A DNA stretch of 64,000 nt from CADEDH01 sp041394285 (lineage in GTDB: Bacteria; Actinomycetota; Acidimicrobiia; Acidimicrobiales; SZUA-35): positions 89,787 through 153,786 of the forward strand of contig JAWKIL010000017.1 in the NCBI GenBank assembly GCA_041394285.1, given 5' to 3'. The notes below the pieces were generated by a model. It saw only the letters and a list, made by a program, of their open reading frames with translations. It did no database searches and was not told the DNA's origin. Position 1 is the first letter of the stretch. Every line of letters begins with the position of its first letter. This document shows positions 24,342 to 33,040 of the stretch, piece after piece. The position numbers and the translations under genes were made by a program.

Positions 24342-25421
24342 ATGCCCGCTGACGCCGTCGATCCGATCCTGGCCGCCCCCAAGGTGCTCCTGCACGACCA
24401 CCTCGACGGGGGCATGCGGCCCACCACCGTGATCGAGCTGGCCCGGGAGCAGGGATACCGGGCGCTGCCCACCGAAGACCCCGACGACCTGGCCCGGTGG
24501 TTCACCCGGGGGGCGGACCGGCGGAACCTGGAGCTGTACCTGGAGACGTTCGCCCACACCGTGGGCGTCACCCAGACCAAGGACGGCCTGCAGCGGGCGG
24601 CGGCCGAGGCGGCCCAGGACCTGGCGGCCGACGGGGTGGTGTACGCCGAGGTCCGCTTCGCCCCGGAGCTCCACACCGAGCAGGGCCTCACGCTCGACGA
24701 GGTGGTGGAGTCCGTGCTGGAGGGCTTCCGCATCGGCTCGGCCGGCACCCGGCTCACCGTGGGCACCCTGTGCACGGCCATGCGCACCGCCGCCCGGTCC
24801 TACGAGATCGCCGAGCTGGCCCTGCGCCACCGGGACGAGGGGGTGGTGGGCTTCGACATCGCCGGGGCCGAGGCCGGGCATCCGCCCAGCCGCCACCTCG
24901 ACGCCTTCCAGCTCGTCATGCGGGAGAACTTCCACATCACGATCCATGCCGGCGAGGCCTTCGGCCTCCCCTCCATCGCCGAGGCCCTGCACTACTGCGG
25001 GGCCGAGCGTCTGGGCCACGGGGTGCGGATCGTCGACGACATCGAGATCGACGCCCACGGCCGGGCCCACCTCGGCCGCCTCGCCGCCTACGTGCGGGAC
25101 CGCCGGGTGCCCCTCGAGATGTGCCCCACGTCGAACGTGAACACCGGGGCGGCCAGCTCGATCGCCGAGCACCCCATCGGGCTGCTGCGCCGGCTCCGGT
25201 TCCGGGTCACGGTCAACACCGACAACCGGCTGATGAGCGACGTGACCCTCACCGACGAGTTCACCAAGCTGCGCGACGCCTTCGGCTACACGCTGGGCGA
25301 CATGGAGTGGCTCACCCTCAACGCCATGAAGAGCGCCTTCTGGCCCTTCGAGCAGCGGCTCAAGATCATCAACGAGCTGATCAAGCCGGGCTACGCCGCG
25401 CTGCGCGACGCCCACCTCTGA
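24342..25421 (+). CDS. add: Adenosine deaminase
   Basis: A 359-residue zinc enzyme converting adenosine to inosine in purine salvage. The metal motif is LLHDHLDGGMRP, FHITIHAGEAFG carries the third His and the catalytic Glu region, RLGHGVRI the next His, and VNTDNRLMSDVTL the final Asp pair. CPTSNVNTGA is also conserved. ATG 24342 follows TACTCT (24331-24336) by 5 nt, consistent with a leaderless message. Confidence 0.95.
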   Translation: MPADAVDPILAAPKVLLHDHLDGGMRPTTVIELAREQGYRALPTEDPDDLARWFTRGADRRNLELYLETFAHTVGVTQTKDGLQRAAAEAAQDLAADGVVYAEVRFAPELHTEQGLTLDEVVESVLEGFRIGSAGTRLTVGTLCTAMRTAARSYEIAELALRHRDEGVVGFDIAGAEAGHPPSRHLDAFQLVMRENFHITIHAGEAFGLPSIAEALHYCGAERLGHGVRIVDDIEIDAHGRAHLGRLAAYVRDRRVPLEMCPTSNVNTGAASSIAEHPIGLLRRLRFRVTVNTDNRLMSDVTLTDEFTKLRDAFGYTLGDMEWLTLNAMKSAFWPFEQRLKIINELIKPGYAALRDAHL

Positions 25422-25521
25422 ACGCGGCTCGCACCATGGCGCCAGTGGGCCGGTAGCGCACGGGGCGCCGCCCTCCGCCGGCAGGACAGGCGGGCCGGCG
25501 GGGCCCGGCCGGGCCGAGCCG

Positions 25522-26064
25522 TCAGTTCAGCGAGGGGTCGAGAGGGAAGTGGGCGAACCAGGCCAGCTCGCCCCCCTGACGCTGCAGCACCCGGGCCCAC
25601 AGGTTGGCGGGATCGTCGGTGAAGAGATCCTCGATGCAGGCGTCGACGACCCACCAGCCGTGGTTGGCGATCTCGCCCTCGAGCTGGCCCGGGGCCCAGC
25701 CGGCGTAGCCGGAGAACACCCGCACCTGCACGATCCCCTCGGCCACCGCCAGCGCCGGCTGCGAATCGAGGTCGACGGAGTGCGCCCCGAGCGCCATGCC
25801 CCCGTCGCAGGCTTCGGACCGGCCCAGGGCGATCAGGGCGTCACGGTCCACCGGCCCGCCGTGGAACACGGAATCGGGCAGGCCCGACAGCTCTTCCCAC
25901 TCGGGGAAAGCGTCGGACAGAGGCAGGCGCGACGGCCGGTTCAGGATCAGGCCCAGCGCTCCCTCATCGCTGTGCTCGAGGATGAGGGTCAGCGTCGCGT
26001 CGAAGTTGGGGTCGTGGAACTCGGGGCGGGCTATGAGAATCCGCCCCGACAGCGACGGCGCCAT
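25522..26064 (-). CDS. AlgH/UPF0301 (DUF179) family protein
   Basis: A 180-residue protein. LSGRILIARPEFHDPNFDATLTLILEHSDEGALGLILNRP is the family signature region, and VFSGYAGWAPGQLEGEI a second conserved block. The longer reading frame back to 26154 is rejected because ATG 26064 is preceded at 8 nt by TACCCT (26073-26078) and matches the usual family start. The biochemical role of the family is unsettled; in Pseudomonas it affects alginate control. Confidence 0.88.
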   Translation of the reverse strand: MAPSLSGRILIARPEFHDPNFDATLTLILEHSDEGALGLILNRPSRLPLSDAFPEWEELSGLPDSVFHGGPVDRDALIALGRSEACDGGMALGAHSVDLDSQPALAVAEGIVQVRVFSGYAGWAPGQLEGEIANHGWWVVDACIEDLFTDDPANLWARVLQRQGGELAWFAHFPLDPSLN

Positions 26065-26251
26065 GTGGACAAAGGGTATCTCTGCTTGGTTCACCTGGCT
26101 GATCCTCCAGTGATCCTTGGACACCAGGCACACTCCCGCCCTGGCTCCCGCCATGATCCAGTCTCGGCCGCCCCCACCCCGACGTTAGAGCCTTTTCCAG
26201 GACTGGCCTCCGGTAAGCCAGGAGCGGGCGGGGAGCCGTAAACTGGTTTGG

Positions 26252-27229
26252 ATGCGAGTACTTCCCAAGGCCAATGAGCTCTGCTGGTGCGGTAGCGGCA
26301 AGAAGTACAAGCGCTGCCACAAGGAGACGATGGAGCCCGTCCACGCCGGTCGGGTCTCGCCCAAGCTGCCGGTGCCCGACACCATCGCCAAGCCGACGTG
26401 GGCCGATGGCGGCCGCATCGAGCGGTGGGACGAGCCCCGGGTGAAATCACCCGAGGTGATCGAGCGGATGCGGCGCACCTGCCGGGAAGCGGCCGACACC
26501 CTGGCCTTCCTCGGCACCCTGTGCCAGCCGGGCGTCACCACCGACGAGATAGACCGGGCCTGCCACGACGAATGCCTGCGGCGGGGTTCCTACCCCAGCC
26601 CGCTGGAGTATCCGGGGGGCGGCGGCGTAGCCCCCTTCCCCAAGTCGTTGTGCACCTCGGTGAACGAGGTGATCTGTCACGGCATCCCCGACGATCGGCC
26701 CCTGGCCGACGGCGACATCGTGAACCTCGACGTCACCCTGTTCAAGGAAGGCGTGCACGGAGACACCAACGCCACCTTCTTCGTGGGCGAGGTCGACGAT
26801 CTGTCCCGCCGCCTCACCATCGCCACCCGGGACTGCCTGCTCCGGGGCATCGATGCGGCCAAGCCGGGCCGCCCGCTGAACGAGATCGGCCGGGCCATCC
26901 AGAACTGCGCCGAGACCCAGGGCTTCGGCGTGGTGCGGGACTTCGTGGGCCACGGGATCGGTGAGCAGTTCCACACCGAGCTGCAGGTCTGCCACTACTT
27001 CCACCCCCGCCTGACCGACGTCCTCGAACCGGGGATGACGTTCACCATCGAGCCGATGATCACCGCCGGGTCGTGGCGGGTCCGCCTCTGGACCGACGGA
27101 TGGACGGCGGTCACCGCCGACGGCAGCCGCACCGCCCAGTTCGAGCACACCATCCTCATCACCGACGACGGCAACGAGATCCTCACCACGCCGTCGAACC
27201 CGTCGAGCCACCCGTACTGGTCGCTCTGA
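26252..27229 (+). CDS. map: Methionine aminopeptidase, type I with N-terminal SEC-C zinc motif
   Basis: A 325-residue enzyme that removes the initiator methionine. Residues 9-25 (ELCWCGSGKKYKRCH) form a SEC-C zinc-binding motif, which in other bacteria with long MAPs helps ribosome association. The pita-bread domain follows with the metal ligands in NLDVTLF, DTNATFFVG, FVGHGIGEQFH, MTFTIEPM and AQFEHTILI. ATG 26252 follows TAAACT (26239-26244) by 7 nt. A strong hairpin follows the stop. Confidence 0.95.
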   Translation: MRVLPKANELCWCGSGKKYKRCHKETMEPVHAGRVSPKLPVPDTIAKPTWADGGRIERWDEPRVKSPEVIERMRRTCREAADTLAFLGTLCQPGVTTDEIDRACHDECLRRGSYPSPLEYPGGGGVAPFPKSLCTSVNEVICHGIPDDRPLADGDIVNLDVTLFKEGVHGDTNATFFVGEVDDLSRRLTIATRDCLLRGIDAAKPGRPLNEIGRAIQNCAETQGFGVVRDFVGHGIGEQFHTELQVCHYFHPRLTDVLEPGMTFTIEPMITAGSWRVRLWTDGWTAVTADGSRTAQFEHTILITDDGNEILTTPSNPSSHPYWSL

Positions 27230-27240
27230 GGCCGCCGTTC

Positions 27241-27281
27241 TTGCGGCGCTGAACCACCGCTCAGGTGGGTGAGCGCCGCAA
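27241..27281 (+). terminator. Hairpin after map
   Basis: TTGCGGCGCT (27241-27250) pairs perfectly with AGCGCCGCAA (27272-27281), and CCACC/GGTGG pair inside the loop. There is no U-tract, so it may be a factor-dependent terminator or mRNA end-stabiliser; the ~200 bp that follow hold no gene. Confidence 0.5.
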
Positions 27282-27476
27282 TTACCGGGGCCGGGCGACC
27301 GGTCATGATCGCCTGGTTGCGGCCGACAGGCCGGGGGCGTGCGCCGTCCCGGCGCCGGCAACTCCGAGCACCGTCCCGCCCGGCTGCCCTATGTTGGGTG
27401 CCCACCGGCGAGGGGGCCCGGACGCGATACTGGTCCCCCGGGGGAACCGCCCACCCCGCCACCCACAGGAGTAACG

Positions 27477-28928
27477 ATGCGACGAGGTCTGGCCTCGCTG
27501 ATCATGGGACTGTCGCTGCTGGTCGCATCGGCCAGCTGGGCCGGCTTCGTCATGTCGCACACGGTGCTCGACCCCGGCCGTTCCGAGCGCCTGGCCGACC
27601 ACCTGCTCGACGACCCCGAGGTCAAGGCGGCCATCGCCGACCGCATCGCCGACGCGCTCCAGGCCCAGGTGCCCAAGGGCGTGGCCATCCCCCGCCAGAC
27701 CCTCGAGGTGGCGGCGAACGTCGCCCTGGAAGATCCCCGGGTGGAGGCCCTGGTCCGGGACGGGATCGTGCGGGCCCACCAGAACGCCCTCAACGGGGTG
27801 GACGAGCCGATCGCGCTCGACGCCACCGTGCTGGGCGAGGCGGCCCGGACCGCCCTGGTCTCGAACGTGGCCGCGCTCGACGCCGTGCTCCCACCGGCCC
27901 CCCAGCTGGCGGTGGAGATCCCCGGCACCGGCCTGTCGTGGCTGGGCACGGTCAAGGATTTCGTCGATCGCTTCACCCTGCTGGGGGCGCTGGTGTCGGG
28001 GGCCGGCCTGCTGGCCTCGTTCATCATCACCACCCGGCGGGCGGCGGTCCTGCGCCGGGTGTCGTTCTGGGGCTTCGGGGCGTCGGCCTTCTGGCTGGCC
28101 GTGGCCTACGGCCTGCCCGGCCTGGTCGGGTTCATCGCCCCCTCGGCCATGGCCATCGCCTCGGCCGTGGTCGACGTGTTCGCCGGGGCCATGATCCGCC
28201 CCGCTCTGGTCATGGCCGGGATCAGCGCCGCCCTGCTGGTGGCCAGCATCGTGTGGCCGGCCCGGGAGCGGCGCCGCCCGGCGGCCATGATCGACCGGGC
28301 CGGGCCGGGAGGCCGGGCCCGTGCCGCCCAGCCCCGGGGCCGGGCGTCGGGTCGGCCGACACCGGCCGGTGCCGACTACGTGATCCCCTCGGCCGGCTCG
28401 TCCTCCTACCCCGGCACCTCCTACCCCGGCTCCCCCTCCCCCGGGCGCTACGACCAGGGAGGCGCACCGGCCTACGCCGACCCCCGCTACGGCAGCCCGG
28501 CGGCGGCCAGCGCGTCGGCCGGCGCCGACCCGTGGGGTGCCACCGGGGCCGGCTCCCCCGGCTTCGCCCCGGCGCCGGACCCGACCATGCAGTACCCGGT
28601 GATCTCCAGCTCGGCCGGCACCGCCGGCGGCCCAGCTCCGGAGCCGGTGTTCGGCCAGGAGCAGCACACCACACCGCTGTGGCCGGCCGACGCCGGCACC
28701 GCGCCGGCTGGGCCCGCCGCCGCTCCGATCGTCGACACCAGCGGCGGCGGGGTCTGGGTGGAAGGCGTGGGGTACATCGACCCCAACGCCCCGGCCGGCG
28801 ACCCCTACGGCGCCACCGAGCTGGCGCCCGAACCCTACCGGGGTGCGACGCCCGGCCCGGGCACCAACCCGTCGGAGGACCCGACGCTCACCGCTGCTCC
28901 CCTGGCCGACCGGAACCCTCCCCGCTGA
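27477..28928 (+). CDS. Membrane protein with Pro/Ala/Ser-rich C-terminal tail
   Basis: A 483-residue protein I do not recognise by function. One N-terminal membrane helix (GLASLIMGLSLLVASASWAGFVM) is followed by an external ~130-residue helical domain (SERLADHLLDDPEVKAAIAD..., repeated short amphipathic helices) and three or four hydrophobic segments between residues about 160 and 260. The last ~220 residues are disordered, rich in Pro, Ala, Gly and Ser with scattered Tyr (SYPGTSYPGSPSPGRYD). ATG 27477 has an AGGAG ribosome binding site 6 nt upstream. The 3' end overlaps the convergent lipase gene by 41 bp. Confidence 0.75.
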   Translation: MRRGLASLIMGLSLLVASASWAGFVMSHTVLDPGRSERLADHLLDDPEVKAAIADRIADALQAQVPKGVAIPRQTLEVAANVALEDPRVEALVRDGIVRAHQNALNGVDEPIALDATVLGEAARTALVSNVAALDAVLPPAPQLAVEIPGTGLSWLGTVKDFVDRFTLLGALVSGAGLLASFIITTRRAAVLRRVSFWGFGASAFWLAVAYGLPGLVGFIAPSAMAIASAVVDVFAGAMIRPALVMAGISAALLVASIVWPARERRRPAAMIDRAGPGGRARAAQPRGRASGRPTPAGADYVIPSAGSSSYPGTSYPGSPSPGRYDQGGAPAYADPRYGSPAAASASAGADPWGATGAGSPGFAPAPDPTMQYPVISSSAGTAGGPAPEPVFGQEQHTTPLWPADAGTAPAGPAAAPIVDTSGGGVWVEGVGYIDPNAPAGDPYGATELAPEPYRGATPGPGTNPSEDPTLTAAPLADRNPPR

Positions 28929-29817
28929 CGGGCAGCCCGGCCAGCCGATCCTCGATCCAGTCCGCCATCTCCCCCAGGACCTCGTCGCGATTGGGCTCGT
29001 TGAAGCACTCGTGGCGGAGGCCCTCCCAGCGGCGGTAGGTGACGTTGGGCCGGCCCTCCAGCGGCTGGCTGGCGGCCAACGGGACCAGCTGGTCCTCCGA
29101 GCCGTGCAGCACGTAGGTGGGCAGGGTGATCCGGGTGAGGTTGGCCGTGGTCGTCTCCATGGCGGCGAAGATCTGCTGGCCCAGGCCGGCGGTGGAGCCG
29201 GCCACCCGGAGCGGGTCGCTGAGGTAGGCCCGCTGGACCTCGGGATCCCGGGACAGCAGGGCGCCGTCGATCCCTCCCGGCACGAACACCGTGGGCCACA
29301 CCCGGGCCAGGACGGGGGCAAGCCGGCGCTGCCACGCCGGGACCTGGGCCTTCAGCGCCGGCGCGCTCAGCACCAGCAGGTCCGGGGCGGGGCGGCCTTC
29401 CACCACGTAGGTGGCGCTTATCAACCCACCGAGCGAGTGCCCGACGAGGACCACGGGCAGGCCGAGCTGGCGCCGCTCCAGGACGTGATCCTCCACGTCG
29501 TCGAGAAACTGGCCGAACCGGTCGACGTGGCCCCGGCGGCCGCCGCTCTGCCCGTGGCCCCGGTTGTCGAAGGCCAGCACATCGTGGCCCCGGGCGGCCA
29601 GGAACCGGCCCACGTGGTCGTAGCGCCCGGAGTGCTCACCGATGCCGTGGACCAGCAGGACCGCGCTACGGGCGGGGCCGGCCGGGGCAGCGTCGCCGCT
29701 CGCCGGGCCCCGGTCGGTGGCGCCGTCGGGCACCGCAGCCGGCTGCCAGCGCCGCTGGAGCTGGGTGATCCCATCCCTGGTCCCGGCCAGTTGTTCAGAC
29801 ACCACGACCTCTGTCAT
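28888..29817 (-). CDS. Alpha/beta hydrolase, monoacylglycerol lipase-like
   Basis: A 309-residue Hydrolase_4-type protein. LLVHGIGEHSGRYDHVGRFL is the oxyanion-hole region, VLVGHSLGGLI contains the GxSxG nucleophile elbow, VLHGSEDQLVP the catalytic Asp and LRHECFNEP the catalytic His. FDNRGHGQSGG is typical of monoglyceride lipases and lysophospholipases. ATG 29817 follows TACCCT (29824-29829) by 6 nt. No signal peptide. Confidence 0.88.
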   Translation of the reverse strand: MTEVVVSEQLAGTRDGITQLQRRWQPAAVPDGATDRGPASGDAAPAGPARSAVLLVHGIGEHSGRYDHVGRFLAARGHDVLAFDNRGHGQSGGRRGHVDRFGQFLDDVEDHVLERRQLGLPVVLVGHSLGGLISATYVVEGRPAPDLLVLSAPALKAQVPAWQRRLAPVLARVWPTVFVPGGIDGALLSRDPEVQRAYLSDPLRVAGSTAGLGQQIFAAMETTTANLTRITLPTYVLHGSEDQLVPLAASQPLEGRPNVTYRRWEGLRHECFNEPNRDEVLGEMADWIEDRLAGLPVSGEGSGRPGEQR

Positions 29818-29861
29818 GCGCCGAGGGTATCGACCCGCCCGCTGGGGGCCAGACTGTGGGG

Positions 29862-30293
29862 ATGCAATCACCGTCCTCGGCCGGGCCGGCCGTGCCCCCG
29901 CTCACCTGGCGCCACTACCCGGTGTCGATGCGTTATGTGGCCGTGGGGGCCATGGCCGGAGCGGCCGCCCGGTGGGGGTTGCTGGTGGCGGCCGGGGACC
30001 GGTGGACCACGGCGGTGGAGCTCGGCCTCACGGTGGTGGCGGCCCTGCTGGCCGGCGTGCTGGTGGGGCGGCGGCGGACCCGGGCCGGCGATCGACGGCT
30101 CACCGTCAACCAGTACCTGCTGCTGGGCGTGGGCTGGTGTGGGGCGTTGGCCCCGTTCTCGGCCTTCGCCCTGCGGATGGCGGAGGCGCTCGACCGGGGC
30201 GACGTGGCCCAGCTGGCGGCGGTGGGCCTGGGCACGCCGGCGGCGGCGATGGTGGCGGCCGGGATCGGGTACCGGCTGGGGAGCCGCCCGTGA
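29862..30293 (+). CDS. crcB: CrcB/FluC-like fluoride channel subunit A
   Basis: A 143-residue membrane protein with about four helices. YVAVGAMAGAAARWGLL matches the GxxGAxxR start of CrcB, and WCGALAPFSAFALRMAEAL corresponds to the GFCGGFTTFS-type Phe-box helix, partly degenerate. FluC channels export fluoride, and actinobacteria often use two paralogs as a heterodimer. The stop overlaps the start of the second copy. A CAGACT box lies 6 nt before ATG 29862. Confidence 0.75.
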   Translation: MQSPSSAGPAVPPLTWRHYPVSMRYVAVGAMAGAAARWGLLVAAGDRWTTAVELGLTVVAALLAGVLVGRRRTRAGDRRLTVNQYLLLGVGWCGALAPFSAFALRMAEALDRGDVAQLAAVGLGTPAAAMVAAGIGYRLGSRP

Positions 30294-30622
30294 TCGTCGC
30301 CCTGGTCTTCCTGGTGACGGCCGCCCTGGGGGCGGCGGTGCGGGTGGCGGCAGCCGACCATCTGAACAACGAGTGGCCCTGGGGCACGTTCGCCGTGAAC
30401 GTGGGGGCGTCGTTCGCCGCCGGTGCCCTCAGCGGCGCCGGCGATCCGTGGGTGACGGTGGCCGGGATCGGCGGGGTGGCGGCGGCGTCGAGCTGGGCCA
30501 TGGCCGCCATCGAGGCCGCCGCCCTGGCCCGGGGCGGCCAGGGCCCTCGGGCCCTGCTGTACCTGGCCGCCACCCTCTCCAGCGGCATCCTCGCCGCCTG
30601 GCTCGGCCTCCAGCTCGCCTGA
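30290..30622 (+). CDS. crcB: CrcB/FluC-like fluoride channel subunit B
   Basis: A 110-residue, four-helix protein. LGAAVRVAAADHL and WGTFAVNVGASFAAGAL match the GAxxR and GTLxVNxxGSFxxG motifs of CrcB, including the pore Asn. The Phe-box (normally GGFTTFSTF) reads GGVAAASSWAMAAIE and has lost its phenylalanines. Because the partner keeps part of this box but has a poor GTxxVN helix, the two may share the conserved sites within a heterodimer. GTG 30290 overlaps the upstream stop. Confidence 0.78.
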   Translation: MIVALVFLVTAALGAAVRVAAADHLNNEWPWGTFAVNVGASFAAGALSGAGDPWVTVAGIGGVAAASSWAMAAIEAAALARGGQGPRALLYLAATLSSGILAAWLGLQLA

Positions 30623-30714
30623 CCGGCCGCCGTCCGCCGAACGCGCCACGGGCGAGCTGCCGTCCACTGCGGTGCACGACCCGCGACCGCGGGGGCGGGT
30701 ATAGGTTCGGATCC

Positions 30715-31098
30715 ATGGAACCGAACGAAGCAAGGATCGAGCAGTTGCGGGCGATCGCAGCGGGGTTCGACACGCACGATCTCGACGCGATCATGGAGCA
30801 CTTCGCCGACGGTTGCGTCTTCGAGGCGCCCCGCGGCCCCGAACCGTGGGGGCAGCGGGTGGTCGGCCGGGACGCGGTGCGCGAGGCGTTCGCCGGGCGC
30901 TTCGCCGGCATCCCCGACGTCCGCTACACCGACGACAGCCACTTCGCTTGCGGCGACCGGGGCGTCTCGCAGTGGCTGCTGTCGGGCACGACGACCGACG
31001 GCGATCCGATCGAGGTCCGCGGCTGCGACCTGTGGACCTTCGACGGCGACCGGGTCGTCGTCAAGGACTCCTACTGGAAGATCCGCACCGCCGGGTAG
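30715..31098 (+). CDS. NTF2-like / SnoaL family protein
   Basis: A 127-residue alpha+beta-barrel protein: IEQLRAIAAGFDTHDLDAIMEHFADGCVFEAP is the usual start of nuclear transport factor 2-like domains, and DLWTFDGDRVVVKDSYWKIR the last strands. The family includes isomerases and cyclases as well as binding proteins, so no reaction is assigned. A TATAGG box lies 9 nt before ATG 30715. Confidence 0.82.
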   Translation: MEPNEARIEQLRAIAAGFDTHDLDAIMEHFADGCVFEAPRGPEPWGQRVVGRDAVREAFAGRFAGIPDVRYTDDSHFACGDRGVSQWLLSGTTTDGDPIEVRGCDLWTFDGDRVVVKDSYWKIRTAG

Positions 31099-31139
31099 CC
31101 CGGCTCCTCCGATCCGCCCGGCGCCTCGCCGAGCGAGGA

Positions 31140-31511
31140 TCAGGAGGCGCTGGTGTCGGTGGGCGCCGTGTCGGTGGGGGCGATGTCGCCCGGACGGCCG
31201 GCCCGGACCTCGGCGCAGTCGACCTGGACCGTGGCCAGCTTCTGATCGGGCCGTTCGGGGTCCACGGCGTTGACCTCGCCCACGGCCAGCTGGGGGTCGT
31301 CCCGGCACTGCTGGCGGGCGAGCTCCTTCATCTGGTCGCTGGCCGGCAGCAGATGGGGGGTGAGCTGGGCGGTGGTGGTGGTCTGGTCGATCGGGGTGGC
31401 GTCCTCCGAGCAACCGGCGCCGAGGACCAGCCCGGCCGCCAGCCCGAGGCCCGCCGCCCCGACCCGAACCCGCCGGAGGATCGCCGCTGCATCACCGTTG
31501 CCGACCGTCAC
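31140..31511 (-). CDS. Putative lipoprotein, unknown function
   Basis: A 123-residue protein with the signal segment GAAGLGLAAGLVLGAGC, where LGAGC fits a lipobox, so it is expected to be a lipid-anchored surface protein. The mature part has two cysteines (QQCRDD, VDCAEV) that could form a disulfide, a small globular region and a Thr-rich tail (APTDTAPTDTSAS). GTG 31511 is chosen because TACCGT (31519-31524) lies exactly 7 nt upstream. No family recognised. Confidence 0.65.
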   Translation of the reverse strand: MTVGNGDAAAILRRVRVGAAGLGLAAGLVLGAGCSEDATPIDQTTTTAQLTPHLLPASDQMKELARQQCRDDPQLAVGEVNAVDPERPDQKLATVQVDCAEVRAGRPGDIAPTDTAPTDTSAS

Positions 31512-31518
31512 CGCTTCG

Positions 31519-31588
31519 ACGGTATCGGAACCGGCCGCCACCGCCGAGACCGCGCTCAGGGGCGGGCGGGCCCGGCCGACGGTACCGT
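31519..31588. promoter_or_regulatory. Divergent leaderless promoters (lipoprotein / hydrolase)
   Basis: TACCGT appears on both strands: minus 31519-31524, 7 nt from GTG 31511, and plus 31583-31588, 7 nt from GTG 31596. The nearer ATG at 31590 is only 1 nt from the plus-strand box, so GTG 31596 is the better start. Confidence 0.5.
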
Positions 31589-31595
31589 CATGTCT

Positions 31596-32411
31596 GTGGA
31601 CTCATCGCCCCTGGTGGTCCGCCACCCCGACTTCGGCCTGACGGCGGAGACGGCGGTGGCGTGGTCGCCCCGCCGGCCCGAGTTCGCCTGCGCCGCCAAC
31701 AGCGTGTCGGTCCTCATGCCCCACATGGAGCCGTACTTCGTGCGGGTGGTGGCCGCCGCCGTACCCCACCTGGAGGGCGAGCTGCGGGACCGGGCCCGGG
31801 CCTTCTGCCGCCAGGAGGCCGAGCACCACCACCAGCACGGCCTGTTCAACCACCTGCTGGTGGCCCGCCACCCCCGGCTGAGCCTGGTGGAACGAGTGGC
31901 CGCCCGCTTCTACCGGCGGCTGGAGCGGCGGGGCGGGTTGCGGTTCAACGCCGCCTTCGTGGCCGCCTCCGAGACCGTGGCCTACTCGGCCGCCCGGTGG
32001 GCCGCCGCCCACCACCAGGCCCTGTTCGACGGGGCCGACCCGGCCGTCACCGAGCTGTTCCGCTGGCACCTGGCCGAGGAGGTGGAGCACAAGGCGGTGG
32101 CCTACGACGTGTTCCGGGCTCTGGGCGCCGGTTGGTGGCGGCACCTCGTGGCCATGGTGCTGGCGGTGGTGTCGGTGCTGGCGTTCGTGACGGCCGGCAC
32201 CACGATCCTGCTGGCCGGCCAGCGCCGGCTGCACCTGCCCTGGGCCTGGTGGCGGCTCACCAGCTGGGCCGTCACCTTCGCCTTCGAGCTGGTGCCGAAC
32301 CTGACCCTGTCGCTGTTCCCCGGCTTCCACCCCAACCAGCTGGCCGACCCGCCCTGGTACGGCCTGTGGCACCTGGAACAGGGCGAACCGCTCGGCGGGC
32401 TGTCGCCGTAG
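31596..32411 (+). CDS. Metal-dependent hydrolase family (PF10118-like) membrane protein
   Basis: A 271-residue protein of the predicted metal-dependent hydrolase family. The motifs FCRQEAEHHHQHGLFN and WHLAEEVEHKAVAYDVF supply Glu and His residues in a ferritin-like di-metal pattern, and a hydrophobic pair (HLVAMVLAVVSVLAFVTAGTTILL) follows. The reaction is not known. GTG 31596 is chosen from promoter spacing. Confidence 0.8.
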   Translation: MDSSPLVVRHPDFGLTAETAVAWSPRRPEFACAANSVSVLMPHMEPYFVRVVAAAVPHLEGELRDRARAFCRQEAEHHHQHGLFNHLLVARHPRLSLVERVAARFYRRLERRGGLRFNAAFVAASETVAYSAARWAAAHHQALFDGADPAVTELFRWHLAEEVEHKAVAYDVFRALGAGWWRHLVAMVLAVVSVLAFVTAGTTILLAGQRRLHLPWAWWRLTSWAVTFAFELVPNLTLSLFPGFHPNQLADPPWYGLWHLEQGEPLGGLSP

Positions 32412-32438
32412 CCGCCCGACGGCTCAGCCCTCCGCAGC

Positions 32439-33014
32439 TCAGCGGGGCTGGCGCCCGGTCCAGGCCAGGAAGGCCTCGGTGGGGGTGGCGTCGGCTGGGG
32501 GCTCGATCACCGCGCCGAACAGGCCGGGCGTGCGCTTGCGCTCATCGGGGATCGGGTCGAGGTAGGTGTGGGCGAACTCGATGACGTCGGCGGGGATCAC
32601 GACGTCGCTGCCCGACACCCGGGCGATGTCCCAGGCGTGCACGAACAGGTCGATGGCGGGGAAGGCCAGCCCATCGGCCATCGTGCGGGGCCCGGCCGGG
32701 GTGTCGAGCACCTGGCCCAGATCGACGTCGGCCAGGCCGGCCCGGACCCGGGCGGAGCGCTCGTTCCAGTAGGCGGCCGGATCGCCGTCCACGTGCTCCC
32801 CCGGGTGGGGCGAGGTGGATGGCGGACGGGGCGGGTGGCCCTCGAAGATCTCGGCACCCACCTCGGCGATCTGGCCCACGTGGCCCAGCACGTCGAGGGC
32901 CGACCACCCCTCGCAGGCCGACGGCTGAGCCCAGTCGTGCCCTTCCATGTCGGCCACCACGGCGTCGAACACGTCGAGGCCGCGGGCGAAGATCTGATCA
33001 GCGGGTGTGGTCAT
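32439..33014 (-). CDS. Maleylpyruvate isomerase-type (DinB-like) mycothiol-dependent protein
   Basis: A 191-residue protein of the TIGR03086-like group. PSACEGWSALDVLGHV has the conserved Trp-x-x-x-x-x-x-x-His pattern of the metal site, and LFVHAWDIAR supplies the other His. Members use mycothiol as co-substrate or bind metal like DinB; specific reaction unknown. ATG 33014 follows TAGCGT (33022-33027) by 7 nt. Confidence 0.85.
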   Translation of the reverse strand: MTTPADQIFARGLDVFDAVVADMEGHDWAQPSACEGWSALDVLGHVGQIAEVGAEIFEGHPPRPPSTSPHPGEHVDGDPAAYWNERSARVRAGLADVDLGQVLDTPAGPRTMADGLAFPAIDLFVHAWDIARVSGSDVVIPADVIEFAHTYLDPIPDERKRTPGLFGAVIEPPADATPTEAFLAWTGRQPR

Positions 33015-33040
33015 CGTTCCGACGCTACCCAGCTCGGGCC

